Of a stretch of DNA of 64,000 nt, positions 19,290 through 26,628 are shown in pieces. The notes beneath the pieces are model-generated. The model made no database searches. It was given only the letters and a program-made list of their open reading frames with translations, and had not been told where the DNA came from. Position 1 is the first letter of the stretch. The number at the start of each line of letters is the position of its first letter. Source of the DNA: DATAGF01 sp963834875 (lineage in GTDB: Bacteria > Actinomycetota > Thermoleophilia > Miltoncostaeales > Miltoncostaeaceae); NCBI GenBank assembly GCA_963834875.1, contig CAWIDG010000012.1, positions 7,596-71,595 on the forward strand, written 5' to 3'. A program made the translations under genes and the position numbers.

Positions 19290-19943
19290 ATGGCACTCGA
19301 GCGCCTGCCGATCGACGAGCCCCTCGCCGCCTACCTGGACGGGCTGGCCCGGGTGCCACCGGACCTCGAGGAGCTGTACCGCGACATGGAGGGCGACGAG
19401 TGGGCGCAGATGATGACCCACCCGGACCTCGGCGCCCTGCTCGAGGCGCTCGTGCGGGCGACGGGGGGCCGCGCCGTGCTCGAGATCGGCACCTTCGTGG
19501 GGACCTCCGCCGCCTGGATGGCGCGGGCGCTCGCGCCGGAGGGCCGCATCGACACGCTGGAGGCCGACGACGCCCGGGCCGACCGCGCCGAGGCGTTCCT
19601 GGCGCGCGCCGGGCTCGCCGCGCGGGTGCGCGTGCACCGCGGCCCCGCCGCCGAGACGCTCCCGCTCCTGCCCGACGGCGGCTACGACCTCTGCTACATC
19701 GACGCCGACAAGGCCGGCTACCCGGCCTACCTCCAGCAGGCCGTGCGGCTCGTGCGCCCCGGCGGGCTGATCCTGGCCGACAACGTCCTCAGCGGCGGGC
19801 GGGTCGCCCAGCCGCAGGGCGAGCGCGGCGAGAGCGCCGATGCCCTCGCCGAGTTCACACGGGCCGCCGTCGACCACCCGCGCCTGGTGACCACCGTGCT
19901 CACGATCGGCGACGGTGTGTCGCTCAGCGCGGTCCTGCCCTAG
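19290..19943 (+). CDS. SAM-dependent O-methyltransferase (COMT-like)
   Basis: 217 residues of the class I catechol/caffeoyl-CoA O-methyltransferase family. The SAM site is VLEIGTFVGTSAAWMA, followed by the acidic LEADDARADRA and the catalytic/metal segment YDLCYIDADKAGYPAYL with ADNVLSGGRV. A strong purine-rich ribosome site (GGAGCGGAGGAG) precedes ATG 19290. Its proximity to the exporter operon could mean modification and export of a shared small molecule (inference only). Confidence 0.9.
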   Translation: MALERLPIDEPLAAYLDGLARVPPDLEELYRDMEGDEWAQMMTHPDLGALLEALVRATGGRAVLEIGTFVGTSAAWMARALAPEGRIDTLEADDARADRAEAFLARAGLAARVRVHRGPAAETLPLLPDGGYDLCYIDADKAGYPAYLQQAVRLVRPGGLILADNVLSGGRVAQPQGERGESADALAEFTRAAVDHPRLVTTVLTIGDGVSLSAVLP

Positions 19944-19975
19944 GCCCCCGGCCCGGGGCGACTGGGTTCGTATGC

Positions 19976-20167
19976 TTAGACGCCGGTGCGGCGCTGGTAC
20001 GAGCGCAGCGCGAACCAGCCGCCGATGAAGATCACGAAGACGAGGGCGGCGACCTCGATCAGGCCCATCGCCAGCGCGACGAGCTCGACGATGAACAGGA
20101 CGATCGCGAGCGCGACCAGGGCGATCCCGATGCGCCGCCGCCGCGCGTCGTCCGCCGGTCGCTCCAT
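19976..20167 (-). CDS. Small two-helix membrane protein
   Basis: 63 residues. A charged N-terminus (ERPADDARRRR) is followed by two hydrophobic segments, about 13-30 and 36-52, ending RSYQRRTGV. No family is recognised. A TACCCT box ends 6 nt before ATG 20167. The high hydrophobicity and intact promoter-like box argue that it is real despite its small size. Confidence 0.6.
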   Translation of the reverse strand: MERPADDARRRRIGIALVALAIVLFIVELVALAMGLIEVAALVFVIFIGGWFALRSYQRRTGV

Positions 20168-20173
20168 GAGGCC

Positions 20174-20179
20174 AGGGTA
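20174..20179 (-). promoter_or_regulatory. -10-like box for the small membrane protein
   Basis: TACCCT on the minus strand, 6 nt before ATG 20167. Confidence 0.4.
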
Positions 20180-20184
20180 GCTCT

Positions 20185-20237
20185 CAGCCCCTCGGACGGC
20201 GCGCCCCGCCGTCAGGCGGAGGGGAAGGGGCGTATGG
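20185..20237 (-). repeat. Dispersed palindromic repeat, copy 2
   Basis: Reverse-orientation copy of the element at 5576-5632. The 36-bp block is identical (20185-20220), followed by a shorter spacer and the CCATACGCCC block (complement at 20228-20237). It lies between two divergent promoters. Confidence 0.7.
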
Positions 20238-20284
20238 GCCGCCGACCGTGACATGTCCACGCGGGCGCCGCCCGCCTCCTGCCC

Positions 20285-20290
20285 TACACT
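20285..20290 (+). promoter_or_regulatory. -10-like box for the secreted lysozyme-like gene
   Basis: TACACT followed by 8 nt and then ATG 20299. Confidence 0.45.
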
Positions 20291-20298
20291 CCCCGCCG

Positions 20299-21381
20299 AT
20301 GCGCGCCCGCCGCCTGCTCGCCGCCGTCGCCGGAGCCGCCGCCCTCGGCGCGGCCGCCGCACCGGCCGCACCGGCCCAGGAGCTCGCCGGGGTGGTGCAG
20401 CACATGACCTGCGTGGCGCCCGGCGACGCGGCCGGCCTCGACGCGATGCTGGCGCGCGCCTCCAGCCCGCTCGCCGGCGAGGGCGCGACGTTCGTCTCGG
20501 AGTCGCTCCGGGCCGGCATCGATCCCCGGGCGCTGGTGGCGATCGCTGCTCACGAGACGATGCTCGAGACCTACGGCCCCTCGCAGGAGATCAACAACGC
20601 CTTCGGCCTCGGCCCCGGGTGGGCCTTCGCCTCCGAGCGGGACGCGATCGCCCGCGCGGCGGCCGCGCTGGCCGAGCTCTACCTCCCCGAGGGCCGCACG
20701 ACGCTGGCCGCGATCGGCTCCAAGTGGGCGCCGATCGGGGCGGCCAACGACCCGACCGGCCTGAACCGGAACTGGACGCGGGGCGTCGGGACCTACTACG
20801 CCGCCCTGGGCGGCGATCCCGGCCTCCCGATCCTGGCGTCGGCGCAGGCGGCCTCGCCCGGTTGCGCCGGCGGGGCGGCCGCCCTCGGCGGGGCCGTCGC
20901 CGCACCGCCGCCCGCCCCCGAGGGCCCGCCGGTCGTCACGGCCTGGGGCGGCGCCCCGCCCGCGCGCGGGCCGTCCGCCCCCCGCGGCTACGTCTTCCCG
21001 CTCGCGCTCCCGGTCGGCGGCGCCGCGGTCTACGGCGCGCCGCCACCGGGCTTCTGCGAGGCCGGCGGCGTCCGCTGCGGCGTGACGGTCGCCTCGGCGG
21101 CCGGCGCCCACGTCGTCGCGTCCGTCGCCGGGGCGCTCCGCGCCGCCGCGCCCGCCGAGGCCGAGGAGGGCATCGCGTTCTGGGTCGAGACCGCCGGAGG
21201 CGACCGGCTCGGCTACGGCCCGCTCGCCGCCTACGCCTCAGGGATCGCCGAGGGCGCGGCCGTCGCCGCCGGGCAGCCGCTCGGCACGAGCGCGGGCACC
21301 GTGCGCATCGCCTGGGAGCGGCAGGGCGGGCGCCTCGACCCCTTCCCGCTCCTCGAGGCCACCCGCCCGCCCTCGCGATGA
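20299..21381 (+). CDS. Secreted glucosaminidase-like protein with degenerate M23 domain
   Basis: 360 residues. The signal peptide (RARRLLAAVAGAAAL, then Ala-rich) cleaves near the PAQELAG segment. The N-terminal domain has lysozyme/glucosaminidase-like features: GIDPRALVAIAAHETMLETYG with a candidate catalytic Glu in HETM, then NNAFGLGPGW and NWTRGVGTYYAALGGDP. A Pro/Ala linker (about 205-235) leads to a C-terminal domain with the M23/LytM layout (VTVASAAGAHVVASVAGAL, then YGPLAAYASGIAEGAAVAAGQ). The zinc-binding HxxxD and HxH positions are absent there, so this domain is probably a non-catalytic binding or regulatory fold. The likely role is cell-wall remodelling. Confidence 0.7.
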   Translation: MRARRLLAAVAGAAALGAAAAPAAPAQELAGVVQHMTCVAPGDAAGLDAMLARASSPLAGEGATFVSESLRAGIDPRALVAIAAHETMLETYGPSQEINNAFGLGPGWAFASERDAIARAAAALAELYLPEGRTTLAAIGSKWAPIGAANDPTGLNRNWTRGVGTYYAALGGDPGLPILASAQAASPGCAGGAAALGGAVAAPPPAPEGPPVVTAWGGAPPARGPSAPRGYVFPLALPVGGAAVYGAPPPGFCEAGGVRCGVTVASAAGAHVVASVAGALRAAAPAEAEEGIAFWVETAGGDRLGYGPLAAYASGIAEGAAVAAGQPLGTSAGTVRIAWERQGGRLDPFPLLEATRPPSR

Positions 21382-21764
21382 CCGGCGCGGCGGCGGACGC
21401 GCCGCCGCCGCAGCTCGCCGAGTTCGTCGCGCTCTACCGCGCCGGGCGCTTCTTCGACGCGCACGAGGTGCTGGAGGAGGCGTGGCGGCGATCGGACGAG
21501 CCGCCGATGAGCTTCCTGCACGGTCTCATCCAGTGGGCCGTGGCCTTCGAGCACCACCGTCGGGGCAACGCGCACGGCGCGCGCGTCCTGCTCGACCGCG
21601 CCTGGAGCCGCCTCGACGGCGCCCCCGACGGCTACATGGGCCTCGACCTGTCCGCCTGGCGGACGGCCCGGCCCGCCCTCGCCGATGCCTTCGCCGCCTG
21701 GGAGGCCGGGGGGCCGCGGCCGCCGGTGGCGGCGCCGCCGATCGGCTCGGCGGGAGTAGGCTGA
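21378..21764 (+). CDS. DUF309 family protein
   Basis: 128-residue helical protein. The DUF309 signature is clear: RAGRFFDAHEVLEEAWR followed by FLHGLIQWAVAFEHHRRGN. The paired His/Glu residues of HEVLEE suggest metal or phosphate handling, but the function is unknown. ATG 21378 overlaps the previous stop as ATGA, so it is cotranscribed with the secreted protein gene. Confidence 0.85.
   Translation: MTGAAADAPPPQLAEFVALYRAGRFFDAHEVLEEAWRRSDEPPMSFLHGLIQWAVAFEHHRRGNAHGARVLLDRAWSRLDGAPDGYMGLDLSAWRTARPALADAFAAWEAGGPRPPVAAPPIGSAGVG
21757..21762 (+). promoter_or_regulatory. -10-like box for the quinone oxidoreductase
   Basis: TAGGCT followed by 9 nt and then ATG 21772. It lies within the last codons of the DUF309 gene. 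Confidence 0.4.
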
Positions 21765-21771
21765 GGCCGCC

Positions 21772-22777
21772 ATGAACGCCGTCGTCCTGCGCGAGACCGG
21801 AGGCCCCGGAGGTCCTGCGCCTCGACTCGGCTCCCGACCCCGAGGCCGGGCCCGGCGAGGTCGTCGTCGCCCTGCGGGCGGCCGCCCTCAACCGGCGGGA
21901 CGTCTTCCTGCGCAAGGGCATCGCCCCGAGCCCGCTCCCCGTGATCCCCGGATCGGACGGAGCGGGGGTCGTGCGGTCGCTCGGCGCCGGCGTGTCGGGC
22001 GTCTCGGAGGGGGACGAGGTCGTCATCCTCCCGTCGCTCGGCTGGGGCGGCGGCGAGGACGCGCCCGAGCCCGGCTTCCGGATCCTCGGCGGTCCGGACG
22101 ACGGCACCTACGCGGAGCTCATCGGCATCCCGGCCGCCAACGTCTTCCCGCGCCCCTCGCGGCTGTCCTGGGAGGAGTCGGCGGCGCTGCCGCTGGCCGG
22201 CCTGACGGCCTACCGCGCGCTGGTGAGCCGGGCCCGCATCCGCCCCGGGGAGACCGTCCTCGTGATCGGCATCGGCGGCGGGGTCGCGACCGTCGCCCTG
22301 CACATCGCGCGGTCCGCCGGCTGCCGCGTGATCGTCACCTCCTCGTCCCAGGAGAAGCTCGACCGCGCCCGCGAGCTCGGCGCCGCCGGGGGCGTCGATT
22401 ACACGGCGGGCGAGTGGCCGGCGGCCGTGAGGGAGCTGACGGGCGGCCGCGGCGTCGACGTCGTCGTCGACTCGGTGGGGTCGACCTGGGCCGACAGCAT
22501 CGCCTGCCTGCGGCCCGGCGGGCGGGTCGTCGTGTTCGGCGGCACGGGCGGCGGGAAGGTGGAGCTGACCGTGCGCCCGGTGACGCTGGGCCAGGTCTCC
22601 CTGCTCGGGACGACCATGGGCAGCCCGCGCGACTTCGCGGGGCTGCTGGCGGCCGTCGAGCACGCCTCGTGGACCCCCGTCATCGACAGCGTCCGCCCGC
22701 TCGCCGAGGCGGCCGACGCCCACGCCCGCGAGGAGGCCGGCGACCACTTCGGCAAGCTCGTCCTCTCGATCGCGTAG
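21772..22777 (+). CDS. Zinc-independent MDR oxidoreductase (quinone oxidoreductase type, one frameshift)
   Basis: About 334-residue medium-chain dehydrogenase/reductase. The start reads NAVVLRETGGP, then a one-base surplus in a C run near 21803 shifts the frame. The rest is continuous: PDPEAGPGEVVVALRAAALNRRDVFLRKG, PGSDGAGVV, LPLAGLTAYRALVSRA and the nucleotide-binding motif IGIGGGVATVALHIA. Structural zinc cysteines are lacking, as in NADPH:quinone reductases. The C-terminus ends GKLVLSIA. The frame change looks like a homopolymer error. Confidence 0.87.
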
Positions 22778-22778
22778 G

Positions 22779-23486
22779 CCGCCGGGGCCCGTCGCCGCCC
22801 TGGTCCTGGCCGCGGCGCGCCGCGAGATCGGCCGGCGGGCGGCCGCGGGCCGCGGCGACCCCGCCCTCGAGGTCGAGACGCTCGCCGCGGCGCTGGAGGC
22901 CGATCCCGCGGCGCGCGCGGCGCTGGCGGAGGCCGAGGCCGCCCGCCGTCCGGCCGAGCTCTTCGCGGGGGAGCCCCCGGCCGGCGCCCGCGCCCTGCGC
23001 GAGCGCCGCGCGGCCGAGGCCCATCGCGCGGTGGGCGAGCTCCTCCTGGCCGGCGAGCTGGTCGCCGACGGCGCCGGCCGGGTGAGGCTCCCCGGCTTCG
23101 GGACGACGACCTGGCGCGCGATCGCGCTGCTGCACTCGGGGGAGCAGGGGCCGGAGCGGCGGTTGGCGGAGACGGTCGCCGCGGAGCCGGCCTCGGACCT
23201 CGGATCGGCGGCGCCCACCTTCATGGGCGGCCTGCGCGCCGACCCGCGCCTCCTCGAGGCGGCCCGCCTGCTCCACGCCCTCGAGGCCGTGCGCCAGGAC
23301 GCCCGCAACGCCCTCCTCGCCGCGGCGGCGGCCCTCGTCTCCGCGGTCGACGCGGGCCACCAGGACAGCGCCGACATCGTGCGCGCCGACTGCGCCGCGC
23401 TCGAGGCCCGCATCGCCGAGATCGACGCGGCCATCGAGGATGCGTGGCGGGCCGGCGTGCGTCAGGCTGCGGCCATCGCGGACTGA
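22779..23486 (+). CDS. Hypothetical protein, start unresolved
   Basis: An open frame with strong G/C third-position bias runs from just after the oxidoreductase stop to 23486. It encodes an Ala/Arg/Glu-rich, probably helical protein (REIGRRAAAGRGDPALEVET early, ARIAEIDAAIEDAWRAGV late). The only conventional start in frame is GTG 23031, which would discard about 80 plausible residues. The real start may therefore be hidden by an indel near 22780. No family is recognised. The late segment SAVDAGHQDSADIVRADCA is the most distinctive part. Confidence 0.5.
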   Translation, partial: PPGPVAALVLAAARREIGRRAAAGRGDPALEVETLAAALEADPAARAALAEAEAARRPAELFAGEPPAGARALRERRAAEAHRAVGELLLAGELVADGAGRVRLPGFGTTTWRAIALLHSGEQGPERRLAETVAAEPASDLGSAAPTFMGGLRADPRLLEAARLLHALEAVRQDARNALLAAAAALVSAVDAGHQDSADIVRADCAALEARIAEIDAAIEDAWRAGVRQAAAIAD

Positions 23487-23512
23487 CCGCCAGGCCGAGG
23501 ATCGGAGTCGCC

Positions 23513-23934
23513 GTGCCAGGGCCCGCAGACGTCGTCGCCGAGTGCTTCCGCCGCATGTACGGGGAGGGGGACCTGGACGCCGCCGAGGAGCTCGTCGCGG
23601 AGGACTACGTCAACCACGAGGCCGCGGCGGGCCGCTCGGGGGCCGGCAGGGGATGCGCGAGACGATGGCGTGGCTGCGAGAGGCGTTCGCCGACCTGAGC
23701 TTCGACGTCGAGGACGTGATCGAGGAGGGCGGGAAGGTCGTCATCCGGGCGACGCTGAGCGGGAGGCACGTGGGGGCGGCGGGCCCGCTCGCCGCCTTCC
23801 CGGTCACGAACCGTGAGTTCTCCGTCCAGCACATCCACATCTTCCGCGTCGCCGACGGCCTCATCGCAGAGCACTGGGCGTGCCGCGACGACCTCGGCCA
23901 CATGCGCCAGCTCGGGCTGCTGCCCGGGGGCTGA
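23513..23934 (+). CDS. SnoaL-like ester cyclase / NTF2-fold protein (one frameshift)
   Basis: About 140 residues of the SnoaL-like polyketide-cyclase superfamily. It begins at GTG 23513 behind GAGGATCGGAG: VVAECFRRMYGEGDLDAAEELVAEDYVNHEAA. After a frame change near 23640 it continues GMRETMAWLREAFADLSFDVEDVIEEGGKVVIRATLSGRH and ends with the family motif IHIFRVADGLIAEHWACRDDLG. The NHE and HIFR...EHW segments place it with the ester-cyclase subgroup. The substrate is unknown. Confidence 0.8.
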
Positions 23935-23959
23935 GCGGCGCGCGGCCTCCGGGCGGGGC

Positions 23960-23965
23960 TAGGCT
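23960..23965 (+). promoter_or_regulatory. -10-like box for the M42 peptidase
   Basis: TAGGCT followed by 8 nt and then GTG 23974. Confidence 0.45.
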
Positions 23966-23973
23966 CCGCCGCC

Positions 23974-24997
23974 GTGGACATGGACCTCCTCACCGCCCTG
24001 GCCGAGGCGGGCGGGCCCCCCGGCCGCGAGGAGCGCGTCCGCGCGGTGGTCGAGCCCGAGCTCTCCGTCGTCTGCGACCGGGTCGAGCGCGACCCGCTCG
24101 GGGGCCTGATCGGCGTGCGCGGCGAGGGCGAGCGGCGGCTCATGCTGGCCGCCCACATGGACGAGATCGGCCTGATGGCCACCCACGTCGACGACCGCGG
24201 CTTCGTGCGAGTCATCCCGCTCGGCGGCTGGGACGTCCGCACCCTCCTCAGCCAGCGCGTGCTGGTCCACGGCCGCGAGGACCTCGAGGGCGTCGTCGGG
24301 ACCACGCCGGTCCACCTGCTCGAGGCGGAGGACCGCCGCGGTGGTGCCCGACATGGCGGATCTCGCCGTCAACGTCGGCCTCCCCGCGGAGCGCGTGCGC
24401 GAGCTGGTGCGGGCGGGCGACGTCGTCACGCGCGTGCGGGAGGTCCGGCGCCTGGGCGACCTCGTCACCGGCAAGAGCCTCGACGACCGGGTCGGCCTGC
24501 TCGTGATGATCGAGGCCCTGCGCGCCGCGGGCCCCTCGCCGGCGCAGGTGATCGCCGCGGCGACGGTGCAGGAGGAGGTCGGGCTGCGCGGCGCGCGCGT
24601 GGCGGCGGCCCGCGTGCGGCCCCACGTCGCGCTGGCGATCGATACGTGCCCGGCGAACGACGGCCCCGGCACCCCGCCCTCGGGGCCGACGACGCGGCTG
24701 GGCCATGGCGCCGCGATCAGGGTCATGGACGCCAGCGCCATCGGCGCGCCGGCCCTCGTCGAGCTGCTGACGCGGATCGCCCAGGAGGCGGACATCCCGC
24801 ACCAGTTCCACCTCGCCGACCGCGGGGGCACCGACACCGGGAGCCTCCAGCTCTCAGGCGACGGAGCGGTGGCCGGCTGCGTGTCGGTCCCGACCCGCTA
24901 CGTCCACTCGAGCGTGGAGGCCGTCCACCCCGACGACGTGGACGCCTGCGTCAAGCTCGTCGCGGCCCTCGTCGAGAGGGTCGGCGAGCTTCCCTAG
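23974..24997 (+). CDS. M42 family metallo-aminopeptidase (one frameshift)
   Basis: About 340-residue cocatalytic zinc peptidase of the M42 (FrvX/glutamyl aminopeptidase) family. Metal ligands and catalytic residues are recognisable in order: His in LAAHMDEIGLMA, Asp in GKSLDDRVG, the Glu-Glu pair in TVQEEVGLRGA, Asp in AIDTCPAND and His in YVHSSVEAVH. The gene needs one frame change near 24335, between the dimerisation-domain start and VVPDMADLAVNV. Its 3' end overlaps the convergent rhomboid gene by 4 bp. These enzymes form large oligomers that trim peptides in the cytosol. Confidence 0.88.
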
Positions 24998-25848
24998 GCC
25001 GCGAGCACCCCGACCACGACGGCGCCGACGAGCAACGCGACGATCGCCGCCCAGCCCTCCAGGCCCACCCGGCCGTAGGCGAGGTGACCGCGGCCGAAGC
25101 CGGAGAGGGCGAACGCGGCCGCGGCGCCGCCGAGGATGCCGCCGACGTGCCCGCCGATGGAGACCCCCGGGAAGAAGAACGTGAAGACCAGGTTCAACAC
25201 CAGGAGCGCCCCCACCGACCCGCCCAGCAGCGCGATGCCCTTCTGGCGCTCGAGCAGGAAGAGGGCCGCCATCAGGCCGAAGACCGCCCCCGAGGCGCCC
25301 ACCGTGCGGGAGTCGGGCGACATCAGGAGCGCCCCCGCCGAGCCCCACAGCAGGGCGGTGAAGTAGATGGCCAGGAACCGCACAGCCCCGGCGTACCGCT
25401 CGAGCGCCCCGCCGAGCATCCAGAGCAGGTACATGTTGAACGCGAGGTGGATGAGGCCGGCGTGGAGGAAGCCGCCGGTGACCATGCGCCACCACTCCCC
25501 GTCGGCGACCGCCGGGCCGTAGATCGCGCCGTCGTCGACGAGCTCCGAGCCGCCGACCCCGCGCACGGCGACGCCCTGCGCCATCTCGGCGAGGAACACC
25601 AGGACGTTGATCGCGACGAGCGTCGTCGTCGCCACGGCGGTCCCGGTCACCCGCGCGCCGACCGGGCGCGGAGTCGCCGACCTGCGCTTGCCCCCGGCGC
25701 ACTCCGGGCAGCGCACGCCGACCGCCGCCTGGGTCATGCACGAGGTGCAGATCGGCCGCTCGCAGTTCGAGCACGAGAGGAGCGTCTCGCGGTCGGGATG
25801 GCGGTAGCAGTGGAGCGTCTCGGGGGCGCTCGCCTCGTGGCTTCCCAT
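24994..25848 (-). CDS. Rhomboid family intramembrane serine protease with N-terminal zinc finger
   Basis: 284 residues. The N-terminal B-box-like zinc finger (CYRHPDRETLLSCSNCERP through CTSCM and RCPECAGG, residues about 14-54) is followed by a six-TM rhomboid core. Core motifs: WWRMVTGGFLHAGLIHLAFN, catalytic Ser in VGASGAVFGLMAA and catalytic His in SIGGHVGGILGG. This fusion is common in actinobacterial rhomboids. It starts at ATG 25848 with TACCAT ending 8 nt upstream. Confidence 0.92.
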   Translation of the reverse strand: MGSHEASAPETLHCYRHPDRETLLSCSNCERPICTSCMTQAAVGVRCPECAGGKRRSATPRPVGARVTGTAVATTTLVAINVLVFLAEMAQGVAVRGVGGSELVDDGAIYGPAVADGEWWRMVTGGFLHAGLIHLAFNMYLLWMLGGALERYAGAVRFLAIYFTALLWGSAGALLMSPDSRTVGASGAVFGLMAALFLLERQKGIALLGGSVGALLVLNLVFTFFFPGVSIGGHVGGILGGAAAAFALSGFGRGHLAYGRVGLEGWAAIVALLVGAVVVGVLAA

Positions 25849-25856
25849 CGGGCCGG

Positions 25857-25862
25857 ATGGTA
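25857..25862 (-). promoter_or_regulatory. -10-like box for the rhomboid gene
   Basis: TACCAT on the minus strand, 8 nt before ATG 25848. Confidence 0.45.
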
Positions 25863-25900
25863 GCGGGGGGGCACGGCGCTCCCCTACGGCGCCGCGTCCC

Positions 25901-26417
25901 TCAGTAGTCGGTCGCGATCTTGACGACCACCACCAGCCCGGCGATCCCCAGGACGATCAGGCCGCCCACCAGCGAGCGCGCCGAGGCCCGCGCCGCTGCG
26001 GCGCCCCACCGCGAAGCCCGCGGAGGCGAGGATGAGGGCCAGGACGCAGCTCGCGACCTCGGCGGCGACGTCGTCCGGGGCGACCAGGATCGGGATGCTC
26101 GCGACGAGGGCGACGGCGAGCGCGGCGCCCAGGCAGACTGGGCCGCCGAGCCGGTGCAGCCGGTCGAGGTGGGCGGTGCGGTAGAGGCGGGCGGCGACGT
26201 CGAACGCGACCCAGTGGGCGAGCGCCAGGCCGGCGGCGCCGCCCCAGAGCAGCGCCGCGGTGCCCAGGGTGCCGGGCACCTCGTCGCTCGGGATCGCGAC
26301 CAGCGCCGTGAGCAGCGTCAGGGAGACGTAGAGGGCCATCGTGACGGCCTCGCGCGCGAGCTCGCGGCGCACGAGCCGGTCGATCGCATCCTGGGAGTGG
26401 AAGTCGGTCGCGGCCAC
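25901..26417 (-). CDS. Multi-pass membrane protein, unknown (one frameshift)
   Basis: About 172 residues with a charged N-terminus (DAIDRLVRRELAREAV) and four to five hydrophobic helices. A frame change near 26005 is needed; beyond it the product reads ASARSLVGGLIVLGIAGLVVVVKIATDY and stops at 25901. Without it the frame runs into an unlikely Arg/Gly-rich tail. No family recognised. GTG 26417 is preceded at 6 nt by TAGCTT. Confidence 0.65.
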
Positions 26418-26423
26418 CGCCGA

Positions 26424-26429
26424 AAGCTA
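26424..26429 (-). promoter_or_regulatory. -10-like box for the membrane protein at 26417
   Basis: TAGCTT on the minus strand, 6 nt before GTG 26417. Confidence 0.4.
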
Positions 26430-26570
26430 CCCGGGCGGAGCGTTGACGACGTCCGGGGCGGCTGCTCTACTCCAGGCTCGCGCCGCTCCCGACAGGAGCC
26501 GGCGACCTCCGGAGTCCGCCCCCGACCGCCGCCCCGGGCACGACCGGGTCACGGCAGGCAGCCGTGACGG

Positions 26571-26595
26571 TGACCGCCTGACGGTCAACTACCAT
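26571..26595 (+). promoter_or_regulatory. gltB promoter with candidate operator
   Basis: Inverted repeat TGACCG-N5-CGGTCA (26571-26587) sits immediately before a TACCAT -10-like box (26590-26595), so it would overlap the -35 region. A further TGACGG lies at 26565. The start codon is 33 nt downstream of the box, so unlike most genes here gltB appears to have a short leader. Confidence 0.4.
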
Positions 26596-26628
26596 GTTCT
26601 GCCGGACACTCGACCAAGAGGCCCGTGG

